Shown one piece after another: positions 13,201-25,000 of a DNA stretch of 64,000 nucleotides (within the stretch, counting starts at the first letter, position 1; each line of letters opens with the position of its first letter). The translations under genes and the position numbers were made by a program. The notes below the pieces were generated by a model. It was not told the DNA's origin, did no database searches, and saw only the letters and a program-made list of their open reading frames with translations. This DNA is from Phylloscopus collybita (taxonomy: Eukaryota; Chordata; Aves; Passeriformes; Phylloscopidae). Location of the stretch: the NCBI GenBank assembly GCA_027886175.1, contig JAJNNQ010000006.1:4774001-4838000 (forward strand), in the 5' to 3' direction.

Positions 13201-15246
13201 AAGCCAAAAGAGCTACAATTCTTTTAAGACTGTCTCAATTTTTTTCTCCACTTAGTTGATATTTTCTGGCACTGGGTCTGAATTTTTTAAGAAATTTCTG
13301 GATAGAGCTATCTAAAAAAGGAGTTGAAGCTACATGTTGGCACTACACTACATCATTTGCATCACTGCTTCAATGTACACTCTGTTTTATCCTGATTATT
13401 TACCTGAGTGAGAATTATTCCTGAATACACTCTGCAGTGGCCCTTGACTAAAATATTGTGTGCTTTATTGCAACTACTACTACACTTTTACAGACATGGC
13501 TATTCACAGGATTAAGATAAAATCAGAGACCATTTTGGAAGAGGGATTCAGATGTGAAATGAATCCTTTCTCCAAAGTTTAATTTTCTTCTTGTTAACTA
13601 AAAATATTTTATTTTTCAAGCATTCCCGACTTTGCTTTCCTTTGCTATCCTCACCCTACATACCATCACAAGTAGACTTCAGTCTGTTGATCTGCTTCCT
13701 TCAGGTGAGCAATTACTTCATCTGTTAGCTGTCTTCTCTTGTGATCCAAATTTTACATGTGAGATTATAATGTGTAGGGTTTGTTTTTTGAAAAGTTACA
13801 GCTTAAAAAATCACATATCAGAGCTTGATAGTTATTTCTTCAAGACTTTACAAATAATTCGGTGAAGAAACTGCATATTTGTATTCATTTTGCATTTAAG
13901 ACATTTGGACATATAAAACCTGTTCAACATGACATCACTGTCTTCGTTTTGGCCCTGAGAGAGGTCTAAAAGAAAGCAGACTATTTGAAAGAAGTAAAGA
14001 TGTGTAAAAAAAGACCCTGTGAACCTGTAGTACTTTGGGTGTGCTGTGTGCATGCACCTTCTCAAAATACATTCCTATTAAAGATTGCAAATGAATAGCA
14101 GTAATTTGATGTTATGTTTAAAATCCCAGCTACATCATTAACACCAATCTCTGCAGAAATGCATGGTTCACGGGTACTGGTAGGTTGATGGATCTGTCTG
14201 TAGAATCAGAACAAATCTTATGATTCATTTTTTGCCACAGATAAGGCATAAAACAAAGACAGCAGATTGATGGAGGTTTAGTTTTTCTGCTCTTGTTTTA
14301 AATAGTAGATGTAGAACAGGTTCTTCTATTTTATAGCCTGAAGCTGAACTGTCAACATAAAAGATGTACGGACTTAATACCTGAGAGCAGGGCAGAAGAA
14401 TGACTTCCTACTTCTTTTTTTTAAGAACAGATTAAACCCTGAACAATATAGCTCATTATTACCCAGTCTAAATTTATTGAAAAGGCAGTTTTTGCTAAAG
14501 CATGAAATATTTTGTCTTATTATTACCTGCTTTATTGAAAGACACAAATTTCAGCTGAGAATGAGAAAGTTTTTCATTTACAGCCTGCCTGTTTGTGCTG
14601 GGAGAAATTCTACACCTGACCAAAACCATAAAGCTTCAAACAGTATTACTGCTTTTTGCCTATGTGAGTGAATGTGACTGACTCACATTTAGTGTCATGT
14701 AGCTGCAGTCAGTATACAATTATGAGTTTAATAAATCTGCACTTCATGAGGGAAACCCTCAGAATTCATTAAAATATTCAAACTAAAATAACCAAGGGTG
14801 ATAACCATTTGGGTTTCTGTTCAGATTTGAAGATTAATTCTATGGTTTGTTTTTAGTTCTGGATTTTTTTTTCAATGAAGAAATAAAATTGTGGTGACTT
14901 CAGAAAACCATATGCCAGCTCTCTAAATACCATTGATAGAACATTACACATTTTGCAGAGGGAACAGAATAAGAGAAATATGGACAGAAAAAAAACAGAA
15001 GATCAAGATGAGAAACAAAAGACAGAAGAATAAAATATAAATAAACAGAAGTAGTTATTAATAATATATTTCTTTTAGATATTTGGCAATAGCTTATATA
15101 TCCTCTAGACATGCATAGGATAAAAAGTCCTTGTGTATTCATTTCAGTTCACCCCCTTTTGACCAAAACTCTAGATATGTGGAACAATGGAACAATTTCA
15201 GTTAGAGCTTAGCCAGAGTCCAATTTTGGACATCTTTTAAAATTCA

Positions 15247-15248
<2 letters not shown>
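10276..15248. other. Unique AT-rich intronic sequence
   Basis: About 5 kb with no recognised gene or transposon. The longest open frame (150 codons antisense, 10492-10944) has no recognisable domain and lies in ordinary AT-rich sequence. A T/C-rich patch lies at 10360-10400. Confidence 0.5.

Positions 15249-15294
<46 letters not shown>
15249..15294. repeat. Poly(T) run of 46 bases
   Basis: A pure T run of 46. No gene body or target-site duplication was recognised beside it, so its origin is unclear. Confidence 0.97.
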
Positions 15295-17645
15295 CCTGCC
15301 AAGAAGAATTAATTCTTTACTTGAGAATATGGAAGCAATTACAGCTGTGTAATTTTTCTATATATTTAGGACAGAACCAATGTTGGTAAAACAGTCTTCA
15401 AGTTAAAATGTGCTGAAACACTGTCTTGTGTAGAGTTTGTTACACAAATAACATTTTATTTTCTACTTTTGTGTAATATCAGTTGGGGAAAAAGTCCAAA
15501 ACAATCAAACAAAGCCATGCCTAACACAACTGAACATAACCAGCACAATTTAAATAACAAAAAGTTTAGTTTAAAATGTTTTATGAGACAGTCTGTAAGA
15601 TTTTTATGATGATAGATTCCTTTTTGATTTTATTTTAGTTTTAATAGGACGTTGCCCTTTGAAAAAGCAGCTATATACCCCATATTCCCTTTACTGCATG
15701 CTCACCATCACATATTATGTACATACTTGTAAATTTTTGCTTGTGCTTTGAATTCTTTATATTGACCCATTGACAAATTCTCCACTTTAAAAGATTTTTT
15801 TCTACTCATGTAGATTGTTGGCCTGAAAATTTATTTTAATAAATTTGCCTTCCTCGTGTGAACTGATCTTGGATGCTACTGAATTAAAATTGTATCCAAT
15901 AAGTGATGTTTATTGTTGTCTGGAGGTCTATAATATAGTTCATGCTGGAGGATGGACTTGCTTCTTAGCCCTAGCAATTCTTCAGTTTTTGTTTTTTCTT
16001 CCCCCTAACATTTATGTTTTGCTCTGATAGAAATATGTTGGCCTCTCCTTGGCCTCTATTATCTTTTGAAACTTTTTCTTGTTCTTTGCTGCAAGTGTTG
16101 AGTACAGAAGCTCATCTGCTTGATTTTTTAAAGTAGCACTAGGAGACTTTTTTTTCTTATAGAATGGAAAGAAATTTTTAAGTGAATTGAATTAGTTCTT
16201 TCTTGACTTGTGTAAGATGATATGGTTTTCATTAATCATGTGTGAGCGTGTTTTTACGTGATGTAGCACAGCTGGGCACAACAAGCTGGAGCGTGTCTTC
16301 TGAGAAATTTCAAGACAGCTTTCTGGAAAACTGCTGTGAAAAAATAGCACATTTTTTTGTAGCAAGAGTGATTAATCAAAATAGGACTTTCCCTAACAGA
16401 GAAACAAAAAGAAACCAATTGGATGCCACTTCTGCAGCCCTGCTCATAATCACTGACAATTCTTTGCAAAGTCTCTTGTTACAGAAGACTGTGTTTAGGG
16501 TAGGAAACCAAGTATTTTCAAGTATTTCTGCCAAAAGATTGTAACCCACATCTATATTTAGATATTTGGAGTGCCAATTTGATCCATATTCATGCACCTA
16601 ATTAGGGATTTAGATCAACTGTAAATATGTACATTAGCATGCACATGTTGATTCTCTTAAGTAAGACTCCATATGCTAGAGTGAGAAGTTGGTCACCTAC
16701 CTCACACACGGACGCTTTCCTTGGAGGCATGCAAGGATCAGAATCTGGTGCTATGTTCCTCTGGCATTCCTTGCCAAGGTGTACATGTGTACACCTATAA
16801 ACAGCCCAAAGCAGTACTGCACATCAAGTGGAAGTGTCTGAGTTATTTCAATGTCAGAGTAGACCTGGACATTTTAGTGAATTGTTTCAGTATAATCTGA
16901 TAATAAGTGAGTTTCTTCAGAATAATCAGGATAATCTGCTTCTCCATGAGCAGTCATTTAAACATATTTTACATTGATTTCCTTAGAAACCCATATTTAA
17001 AAAATTTGGCCGATAAGTAGTTTATGGTACCATTAATGATCTCCAAAGCCTGTTCCAGATATTCAAAGAAAAAAAAATCCTGTGTAAGGAAATCAGTCTT
17101 TCAATGACAGTTATGGAAAGAATAACTTGATTTTTTTACATACATTTTCAGGGCATTTTATTAATAAATCCGTTAAATTACATTATGTGCTTGCACATTT
17201 CCCTGATTACCCATAACTTCTGAACCAGTATCTATGCGAGGATGCAGGACTCAAAAGTAAGTTTCCACAAATTTTGTGGATACAGACAGCTGTAATGGAC
17301 TATATAAGTGTTCAATATCAGTGGAAAACTGATGTCACAGATTATTAGATGCTAAAGACTCTTGACTGAAGAGAGTCATTAAAAATGCCTCAGTTACTTA
17401 GAAAGCTACAAGCAGACTGTGCCTTCCAAGACATGTTAGTCAATACAAAAATTTTCAGAAAAGAAGCTTTAATTAGTTCCACTGCTCGTGGCACTATGTG
17501 TTATTTGTGGCCATTGTTATCTTTGCAGGCAGTGCAACAGAAACCAGTCTAGTGAACAGAACCAAGCACAGGGACACTAACAGCCCCTTGGAGCATCTCA
17601 AGGGGGACAGAACTGTCATGAATAGGAATACTAGTGGGACAAAGA
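15295..17645. other. Unique intronic sequence with a candidate conserved block
   Basis: No gene or transposon recognised. 16230-16560 is more balanced in composition and open in several frames on both strands. A perfect 20-base inverted repeat lies at 16777-16796. Confidence 0.5.
16777..16796. repeat. Perfect inverted repeat built from AGGTGT half sites
   Basis: Arms of nine bases (aggtgtaca and tgtacacct) around a two-base tg. AGGTGT is the core of T-box half sites, but here they point in the order opposite to the classic Brachyury palindrome. Function is unproven. Confidence 0.7.
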
Positions 17646-17780
17646 TTATAGAATCAGGGAATCATATAATAGCTTGTGCTGGAAAAGACCTTAAAGACCC
17701 ATCTTCTTCCAAAACTCCTGCCACAAACAGAGAAAACTTGCACTAGGCCAGGTTGCTCAAAACCCCTACCAACCTTGCAA
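17646..17780 (-). mobile_element. CR1 LINE 3'-end fragment
   Basis: A reverse-complement CR1 tail is recognisable from agaatcagggaatcatataa, ctggaaaagaccttaaagac and ctaggccaggttgctcaaaa. About 135 bases long, degenerate and 5'-truncated. Confidence 0.85.
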
Positions 17781-17844
17781 AAAAATATTCAAAATTTTGA
17801 AAAAAGTTTAATTTTCCTTTGGTGACAGATGGAAAGTGAAAAGA

Positions 17845-17974
17845 TGTGGTTTGCTCAGTTGGTCAGAGCATGGTGCAAATAATGCAAAGGTTTGGGGTTC
17901 AATTGCTGTACAGGCCATTCACTTAGAGTTGAACTTGAAGATCCTTGTGGGTCCCTTCCAACTCAGAATATTCC
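17845..17974 (+). mobile_element. tRNA-Ile-derived SINE with CR1-type tail (TguSINE1-like)
   Basis: The first about 73 bases (17845-17917) are a decayed tRNA-Ile. Box A appears as tgctcagttggtcagagc, the anticodon loop region as tgcaaataatgc, box B as ggggttcaattgc, and the acceptor 3' side as caggcca. The remaining about 57 bases end with gatccttgtgggtcccttcc aactcag, the 3' end of CR1 that the LINE machinery recognises. A tRNA head fused to a CR1 tail is the structure I recall for passerine TguSINE1. Several stem positions are mutated and there is no CCA or intron, so this is not a working tRNA gene. Confidence 0.85.
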
Positions 17975-20900
17975 GTTAAATCCGCAATTTGTCAGTGAAA
18001 TGGCTTTCCAAAAATCAAGGACAATCAAACTTACTTCTGAGGCTCTTGGAATGCTGGAAAGACATTTGATCTGTGTATATTGAAAGAATGTACATCAATT
18101 GAATGCAGGGGGCTGTTGTCTCTCTCATAAAAATAGAGCATTTTTATTTAGAGGAATAAATTAAGGATACTAGTGGCACCTGAGCTTCTCCTCATCTGGT
18201 CCCAGGTCCACTTGACTGAATAATGAATTCTACACTCCTTTAGGAGGTCTCCATAAGAGGGAGATAAATGAAAGAGTCTTTACAAAAAGGAGATAAATAC
18301 AAAGGGAAATAAATAAAAAATAAATAAAGGCCTCCATAAAAGGGACAATGCAAACAACACAGCATGTATTGAGACTGCCACAGATCTTTGCTTTGTGTAT
18401 AAGAGATAAGCTGTTGGTTCTTGGTATAATTACTAATTACTCCACAATTCTGTCACCAGTTGTATTCATGGGACAGGATACACTTCTATCATAGAATAAG
18501 ATTACAGTATACGTTCTTTCTGATGCCTTACAGCATCTTAATACATTATCCTCTTTTGTGATTCTTTACCTGCTTTTTCTCAAATATCTCTAAGCTTCTT
18601 GGTAAGAGAAAGCGTTTTAACAGATGTCCTTGCTCTCTGAAATGAATTTATTATGGATATAGAATTGTATTCACACTTCTTACAATCACCTCTTTTCACC
18701 TCTTCATGGAGTGATTTCCTCCAGGTGTTTGTAATTGCATTTGATCACAGCATAGAAGGTCAAAAGGTACAAAATTATTCTTATATCTTTTTCTCTGCCA
18801 TGATAGTCCTGAAAGCTTTACTCATACTTTGACATTTAACATGTTTTTGTGAGGTTTTTTTTCTACTTTTTAAAGTATTTTTTAACTGTCAGTGGGGTAA
18901 TTAAGTGCTTATCATACATGCCTCAACAAGCATGTGACAATGTAGGTATTGTAAAAAAAGCTTTGTCTTTATGATATCAATCCAACAACATCCTTGTGAA
19001 CATTACTGTTTATTTATATGAAGGAAAGCTCTTGCAAAATGTCAGTGGGATACAGTAAATAGCCTTTGGTCCTTAACTATTTCAGACTCACACACTCCCA
19101 ATTCATTAGTCTTTTTTGCCAGGATCTGTTCCACAATTCCACACCAATAGATACGTGGAAGTGACATAAAAAAAAAAAAAAAAAAAAAATTTAAGTTAAT
19201 TATCTTGCAAAATTTTAGGCAAGGTTGAACCATCACAAAGGAAATTATTGTCTAAGCTAATAGCAACTTTTCCATCACTATTATATGTCCTAGTTCGTGA
19301 AGATTATGCATTCATCTTTGATTTTAGTCATGTGTGGTCTCACTGAAAATGAGGGGAGTTGTATATTCTTTCTAAAAGCCTTTGAAAACTGAAAGATTAA
19401 AAATTTTGCTGTAAACAGTTGAGCAACAAATTCAATGGAACTTACCCTAGTTCCTAGGGTAACAAATTTAATGGAAATGACCCTGACCACCTAGCACAGC
19501 TGAAGACACTGAAAGGGGATACACAATAGATGTTTTTAATTTTTTTTTCTTTTTTCTCAAATACTTGACTTTTCCCATAGTTTTGGTGGGTAGAAAGAGG
19601 CTTTAGACAGGCAAAATAAATCTGAAATTCAGGTGTGTTTTAGCACCCAGGCTGTTTTGACATTTTAAGATAATCACATGACATGAGTTAAGGATTTTAT
19701 CTATATTACAAATCTGTTCTCAGAAGGCTTTACATTCCCCACTGCAGTCTTTGATAATTCAATTAGCCTCTCAAAAGTTGAGAGTAGCTGATAAATTCAC
19801 TTTAATGTTAAATCAAGTACCCCAGCAGGTTTCTCTTAATATCCTTGCCTCTCAGGGAGTTTAGCTCTAGACCTCCCAAACGCAACTTTCTGCAAGGAAT
19901 ATGAGGTCCTTTGGAGAAGATTAAAAGAACTGTCTCTAGCAACATAGCTTCTCACCATTAATAAAGTCGCTTCAGATCGTGGCAGAGATCTCATTCACTC
20001 AGATGGCTGTCCATCAAGTTTAATTTATTTTAATTGGCAGCCTTAGGTCCCTCCTTGGAACAGATTCCTTGGATATGATGAATTATCCCAGGAACAGAGA
20101 ATGGCATTACACAAGCTGAATTTAACCCTTCCCTTTAAACATTGTCTTTTGGGATTTCCAAATCCTATTGGCAGATACTGATTGCTGAATAATAATCAGG
20201 AGAGGATTAGCTGGAGTTGGCTGAGTCTTTGGAGACTTAGACTGGGCAAGAAAGGCCAGTTCTGTTTGTCTGCTTCTAGTACATGAATAAAGAATATGTT
20301 ACATGCAAAAGATGAACAACAGGATTTAGTGTGGTAAATAGATGTATGTCCCTGCAGAAATCAGATAGCAAAGCAGAGAGAAAATTCCTAACAAGAAAAT
20401 GGTGTTTTACTACTCACAAACAGTTGGCCTTAAAAGGCAGGTTGTCATTGACCTTCTGTACTGGATTACAGTTTTGCTGGAAGGAAGGCTTGAATTTTAG
20501 ATGTACTCATCCATGTCATCAAAGATGCATGTTGTCATCATAGTTAGAGCAGGCTAACTGGGACGCTGAAAGCTTCTAGAAAATGCTTTATTTTCCTCTC
20601 CGAAGTCAGAAAATAAAAAGTGACTGAAATATACATATCCCTCTCTGTGTGAAATGTTTTATCCTGTATTTTTACCCCTCTTTGATTTCCTCTTTGAAAT
20701 TTAATAGGCAATTACATTCCAGAACCTTTGTCTGATTGTTTTAGAAAACAGATTTTCACAGTAAGCAGAGTAAATATATTATTTTAGATATGATTTTTCA
20801 AAGAAAGATTTCAAACAAATTAATTTCTAATGAATTAGTCATAGGAAAATTTAGGGAAGATGGTTTACATAAACATTTAAATTTAATATATTATTTTTTC

Positions 20901-21985
20901 TCTTTTTTTTTTGGTCTTGAAAATCAGACTTCCATAAGACTTTTTTATTCCGAACGTTCAGCCTAACAAAGAATTGCCCTTTTTTCCCATACTAGTTTTA
21001 CCATTTTTTTGTTTAATATAATTATTTTCTTTTTAGTAGCCCTTAGCTACCAAAAAAACCACATGGTCTAAATCTGAAAATATCTACATTGGCATATTCT
21101 ATTCCAATGTCTCTTGTGAATATTAGCCTTACTTCTCCGTCCAGTAAAAACCCTGAAAAGCCTCTTGAAATGCAGGTGCAATGAACAGTAAATGAACTGG
21201 TTGAAGACAGTTTGTAACATCAAGCTGGAACTGAATTTATTTGTATATCAAGAAGACCAATAGGCTGCAGTCCCTAAATCTATGATGGATGATCAAATCT
21301 ATGACCTGTGGTAAAATTTCATGAGATCATTTGATAATGCAGATCCATTTACAGGATTACCATCATTGGTTTTCCACTTGATTATGTTTAAAGAAAACTG
21401 CTAAAGAAGTGTATCAGCTTTTCAGAGGGCTGTAGCTAGTATTTTATGAACAAAGTTGTTGACAGTTGTTTATCATCATAGTCTGAGACTGAGAAATACC
21501 AGCTTAACGTTGATGAATCAAAAAGCACATGCCAAATTTTAACTGAAAAATTATTTAAAGAAGGAATACTTGGGCTGATTTTGAAAGCAACAGATTTAAT
21601 GAATGAAAGAGCTCAGTCTTACTCAGCCTTAAAATAAAAAATTTGAGATCAGTTTTCTGAGAATGGAATCAGCAACTGGTAGGAATTCCAAACATGCTGC
21701 TCTATATCAATAGATTTGCAAGGTGTCTGGACATGCTCTGCTGCCTTCAGGTTTCAGCTAGATCTGTGAGTCAGCAGAGCCTGGGCTGCAAAAGGCAAGG
21801 TATGGCTGGACAGAAGATTTGCCTCTGCCCCCAGATTCCTTCAGGAGTCAGAATGATGTTCTGGTTAAGTTGGCAATGTGCTGGCTTGCTCAGGAGACAA
21901 AGTAGAGTTGATATCTGATCTGGACTTCGCTTGCTAAATTTCTGGAATAAAAATAAAATGCCACTTCACACCATGACAACTTTTT

Positions 21986-21987
<2 letters not shown>
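17975..21987. other. Unique AT-rich intronic sequence
   Basis: No gene or transposon recognised. It contains a short A/T block at 18290-18330 with several AATAAA units and a poly(A) run at 19167-19189. Confidence 0.5.
19167..19189. repeat. Poly(A) run
   Basis: About 22 consecutive A in unique intronic sequence. Confidence 0.95.

Positions 21988-22030
<43 letters not shown>
21981..22030. repeat. Poly(T) run interrupted once
   Basis: Six T, one C, then 43 T. No adjoining retrocopy was recognised. Confidence 0.96.
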
Positions 22031-22034
<4 letters not shown>

Positions 22035-25000
22035 GTGGAAGAATCTATACATCAGCAAAGTCACTCACTGCTATGCTTCTGATACAAACTCGGAGTCAGG
22101 GTTGCAGCTGCAAGAGGGGTCTGGATCAGCTAGAATTTTCTTCAATTAAGAACATCAAATCCCAATGTGTTACTTCAGGCATTTAAAGTGCAGCAATTTG
22201 TCAGAAGTCTTAATTCTTTAAAGGAATAGTAGTAGCTTGTTATAAGCATGCTAGCACAGTATAAGGGAAGAAGGAAATTTGTTTGCTTTTTCGTGAAGAC
22301 AGCTCAGTGGAAAAACACCATCAAACTTGATCTGACAAATATTCTGTGGATTTCCCAGCAATTATATGTGCCTGGTATCACTTAGCTGTTAGTTTGCAAA
22401 GGGCCTATTTTCTTACCAATGGTAGGACAGTGTTCTTTAACAGTACATTGTGGAAAAGGGGATTTGTTGCTGAGCTACACACCTCAATCCCACCTACATT
22501 AGTTTAGGAAATATTGGGCTTTTAGACTCAAAGCAGACAGTTTTCTAAGTTCTGAAAAGCTTAGCTTATAAGAAAAGGCAGACCAATTGATATCTATCCC
22601 TAACACAGACATAGACAATTTCAGGACATCAACTCCATGCACGTGAAGATAGGTATACTTAGCTATGAAGTGTTCTAGGTCTGGAGCCTTTCAATGGCAT
22701 TCTAAATGGCTCTCTGAATCCATCCTTCTCCATTGTCTCCAGAGATAACATAAGAATTCTAGTCTAATTTGAATTGTCAAAAATTAGATTACGTGACTTT
22801 CTCTGTTTCTTGAAAGAAATTACTCTTTTTTATAGCTGCTGCTACATTTCTGATGAAACTAATACTCAACGTCTGAATCTACATCCTGTGGGCTTTTATT
22901 CAGTCCCTTGACTGAAAAGAGCTCTCCCTTAAACAGGAGTTTAAATGGAAGCTCTCTCTGGTTTGCTTCCCTGTTGCATGCTAATAAAGCTTTAACAGGA
23001 TGGGTGAAAAACCTATGGCCTGTCATCCTACCCCCTAGGGTTTAATGCACATGGCAAGGAGGAAGTCAGGTTCTTCAGAAGATCTCAGATGTAGGAATAG
23101 ATTTACTCTGAGTCCTAAATAGATTGGCAGGTACAGTTGCATTAGGAAAGTCTATGCTTTATAGACTTGCTCAAAGGAATAAATCTTAGTAGAAGAAGCA
23201 CCTTGAGGATATTTCATCTTTGCTATCATGACTAATTTCAGATGTCAAACCAGATTTTTTTTGCATTTTTATTTCTCCCTCTTTTACAGGAATAACTCAT
23301 TTCTGTGTGTTTTCTCAATTAAAAGCATTTTTTTTTTACTTTGCTGGGGGATTTTGCAATGAACATTGACACAAAGGTTAAAGTAACTTCAAAAGGTCTT
23401 CAATTTAGTATTAGTTCTATGCAGCCACCTCCATCTTTCAGAATATTACTGTTCTGTATGGTCTGTCTAACCAAAGAACAAGATTTTCCATGCTCTTTGA
23501 TCTTTTAAAGCTATATTGAAATCTGAAATCAAGAGCTTTGCCTGAGTCCTGGCTCTGCTGGCAACAGTGATCTGAATAATGTACTAACACGTAGAGTCCC
23601 CCTAATAACACAAAAAAAAAAATAAAAATACATATCTTCACAATCACTCCAGCTATGTCTAGCAAATGATTAAAAGCTCTGAAGTCTGATATGGATAAAA
23701 GAGGGGTCATAAACAACCCATAAAGGAAAAAATAAAAGAAGACTCGGAAAAAATAGTTCAAGCTAAAAGAACCCCATTTGATTAAAAGACTGTACAAAGT
23801 GACAAAGTGCAAATATCATGCTAAAACAAGAACATAATCTCTACTTAAAGTTACACAGAAGACATAGATAAAATATTTTTATTGTAGCCATAGTACAGAG
23901 TTCATTGCATATCTTGCCAATAATGCACAAACAATGCCACAAAAATTCATATCTATCCTTTCATTTATTTCTTTCACATTACTCATCTAGGTTAGAGGGT
24001 TTCTACATAATAATACTGGGGACAATTAAGTCTGTTTAACACAGAGACAGATGCCAGATGTATGCATGTAACAGTTACAGAGGAAGCATATGCATAGTAT
24101 CAACTCTACAAATAGTCAGGCTCCCTAGGCACTCAACAGTTTTGAAGCTAAGGGAGGGAATGTTTTTATGTTATAACATTTTCCCTTGGTGGTAGCAAAT
24201 TAGCTGCCTTGTATCCATCTTCAGCTGGAACTGCAGAGAGTCACTTGAGAGCTTACAAATAAGTTCAGAGCTCTGCTAGACTGTTTCTTAGGTACCTGAG
24301 AAGTGGTATACATACTGCTCCTGAGCACAGGCATCTGTGTAACAGGTGGACACAAACCAACAAAAAATGTTTAATCCTTTTTCCCATAAGACAATTTTTT
24401 CTAACCTTAATTCCTTACAGAATTTGTTCAAGGTCAGGCTAAGTCTTACTTTTAGATATGGTGCTTTATTTTTGTCTCCTTGGGAATTAAAGCAATTCTT
24501 CTTCTTAAAGAAAAACAAAGCAAAGCTACATTTTTATTAGGAAACCCAGAGGCTGTTTTTGAAGAACCATGCAGTAGATATTGGGGTTCAGAATTCTCTG
24601 CTTTCCATTATCTGTGATAGTCAGAATTCAAGCTGATAATAACTGTACAAGTCTCTTGCTTTATTTTTTTTTTCAGTAAAAAAAAGAGAAAAAGCCTGGG
24701 GGAGGGGGACCCATTAAAATCAAGTCATGTTGTAAAGCATATTTGAAACCCTAAATCAAGTAAATACTATAGTGATAAGTTCCCATAAATTAAAAGATTG
24801 CTCTAAATACCCTGAGAAAGCTGACAATGATCCATATCTAGAAAAGGTTTTACTGCATTTTATAGCAAATCTTTCCTATTTTTAGAGGTGTAGTATCTTC
24901 ATCATCTCTGCAAAGATTTTCTTAAAGGATGTCAATTGATGTTAACTGGTTTATTCTGAATCCTTCTGCAGCTTTAAATTTAGCACCTGCATCTTTTACT

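Noticed and set aside
17845..17917. Functional tRNA-Ile gene
   Set aside because: Stem positions and the anticodon loop are mutated and a CR1-type tail follows, so it is the head of a SINE.
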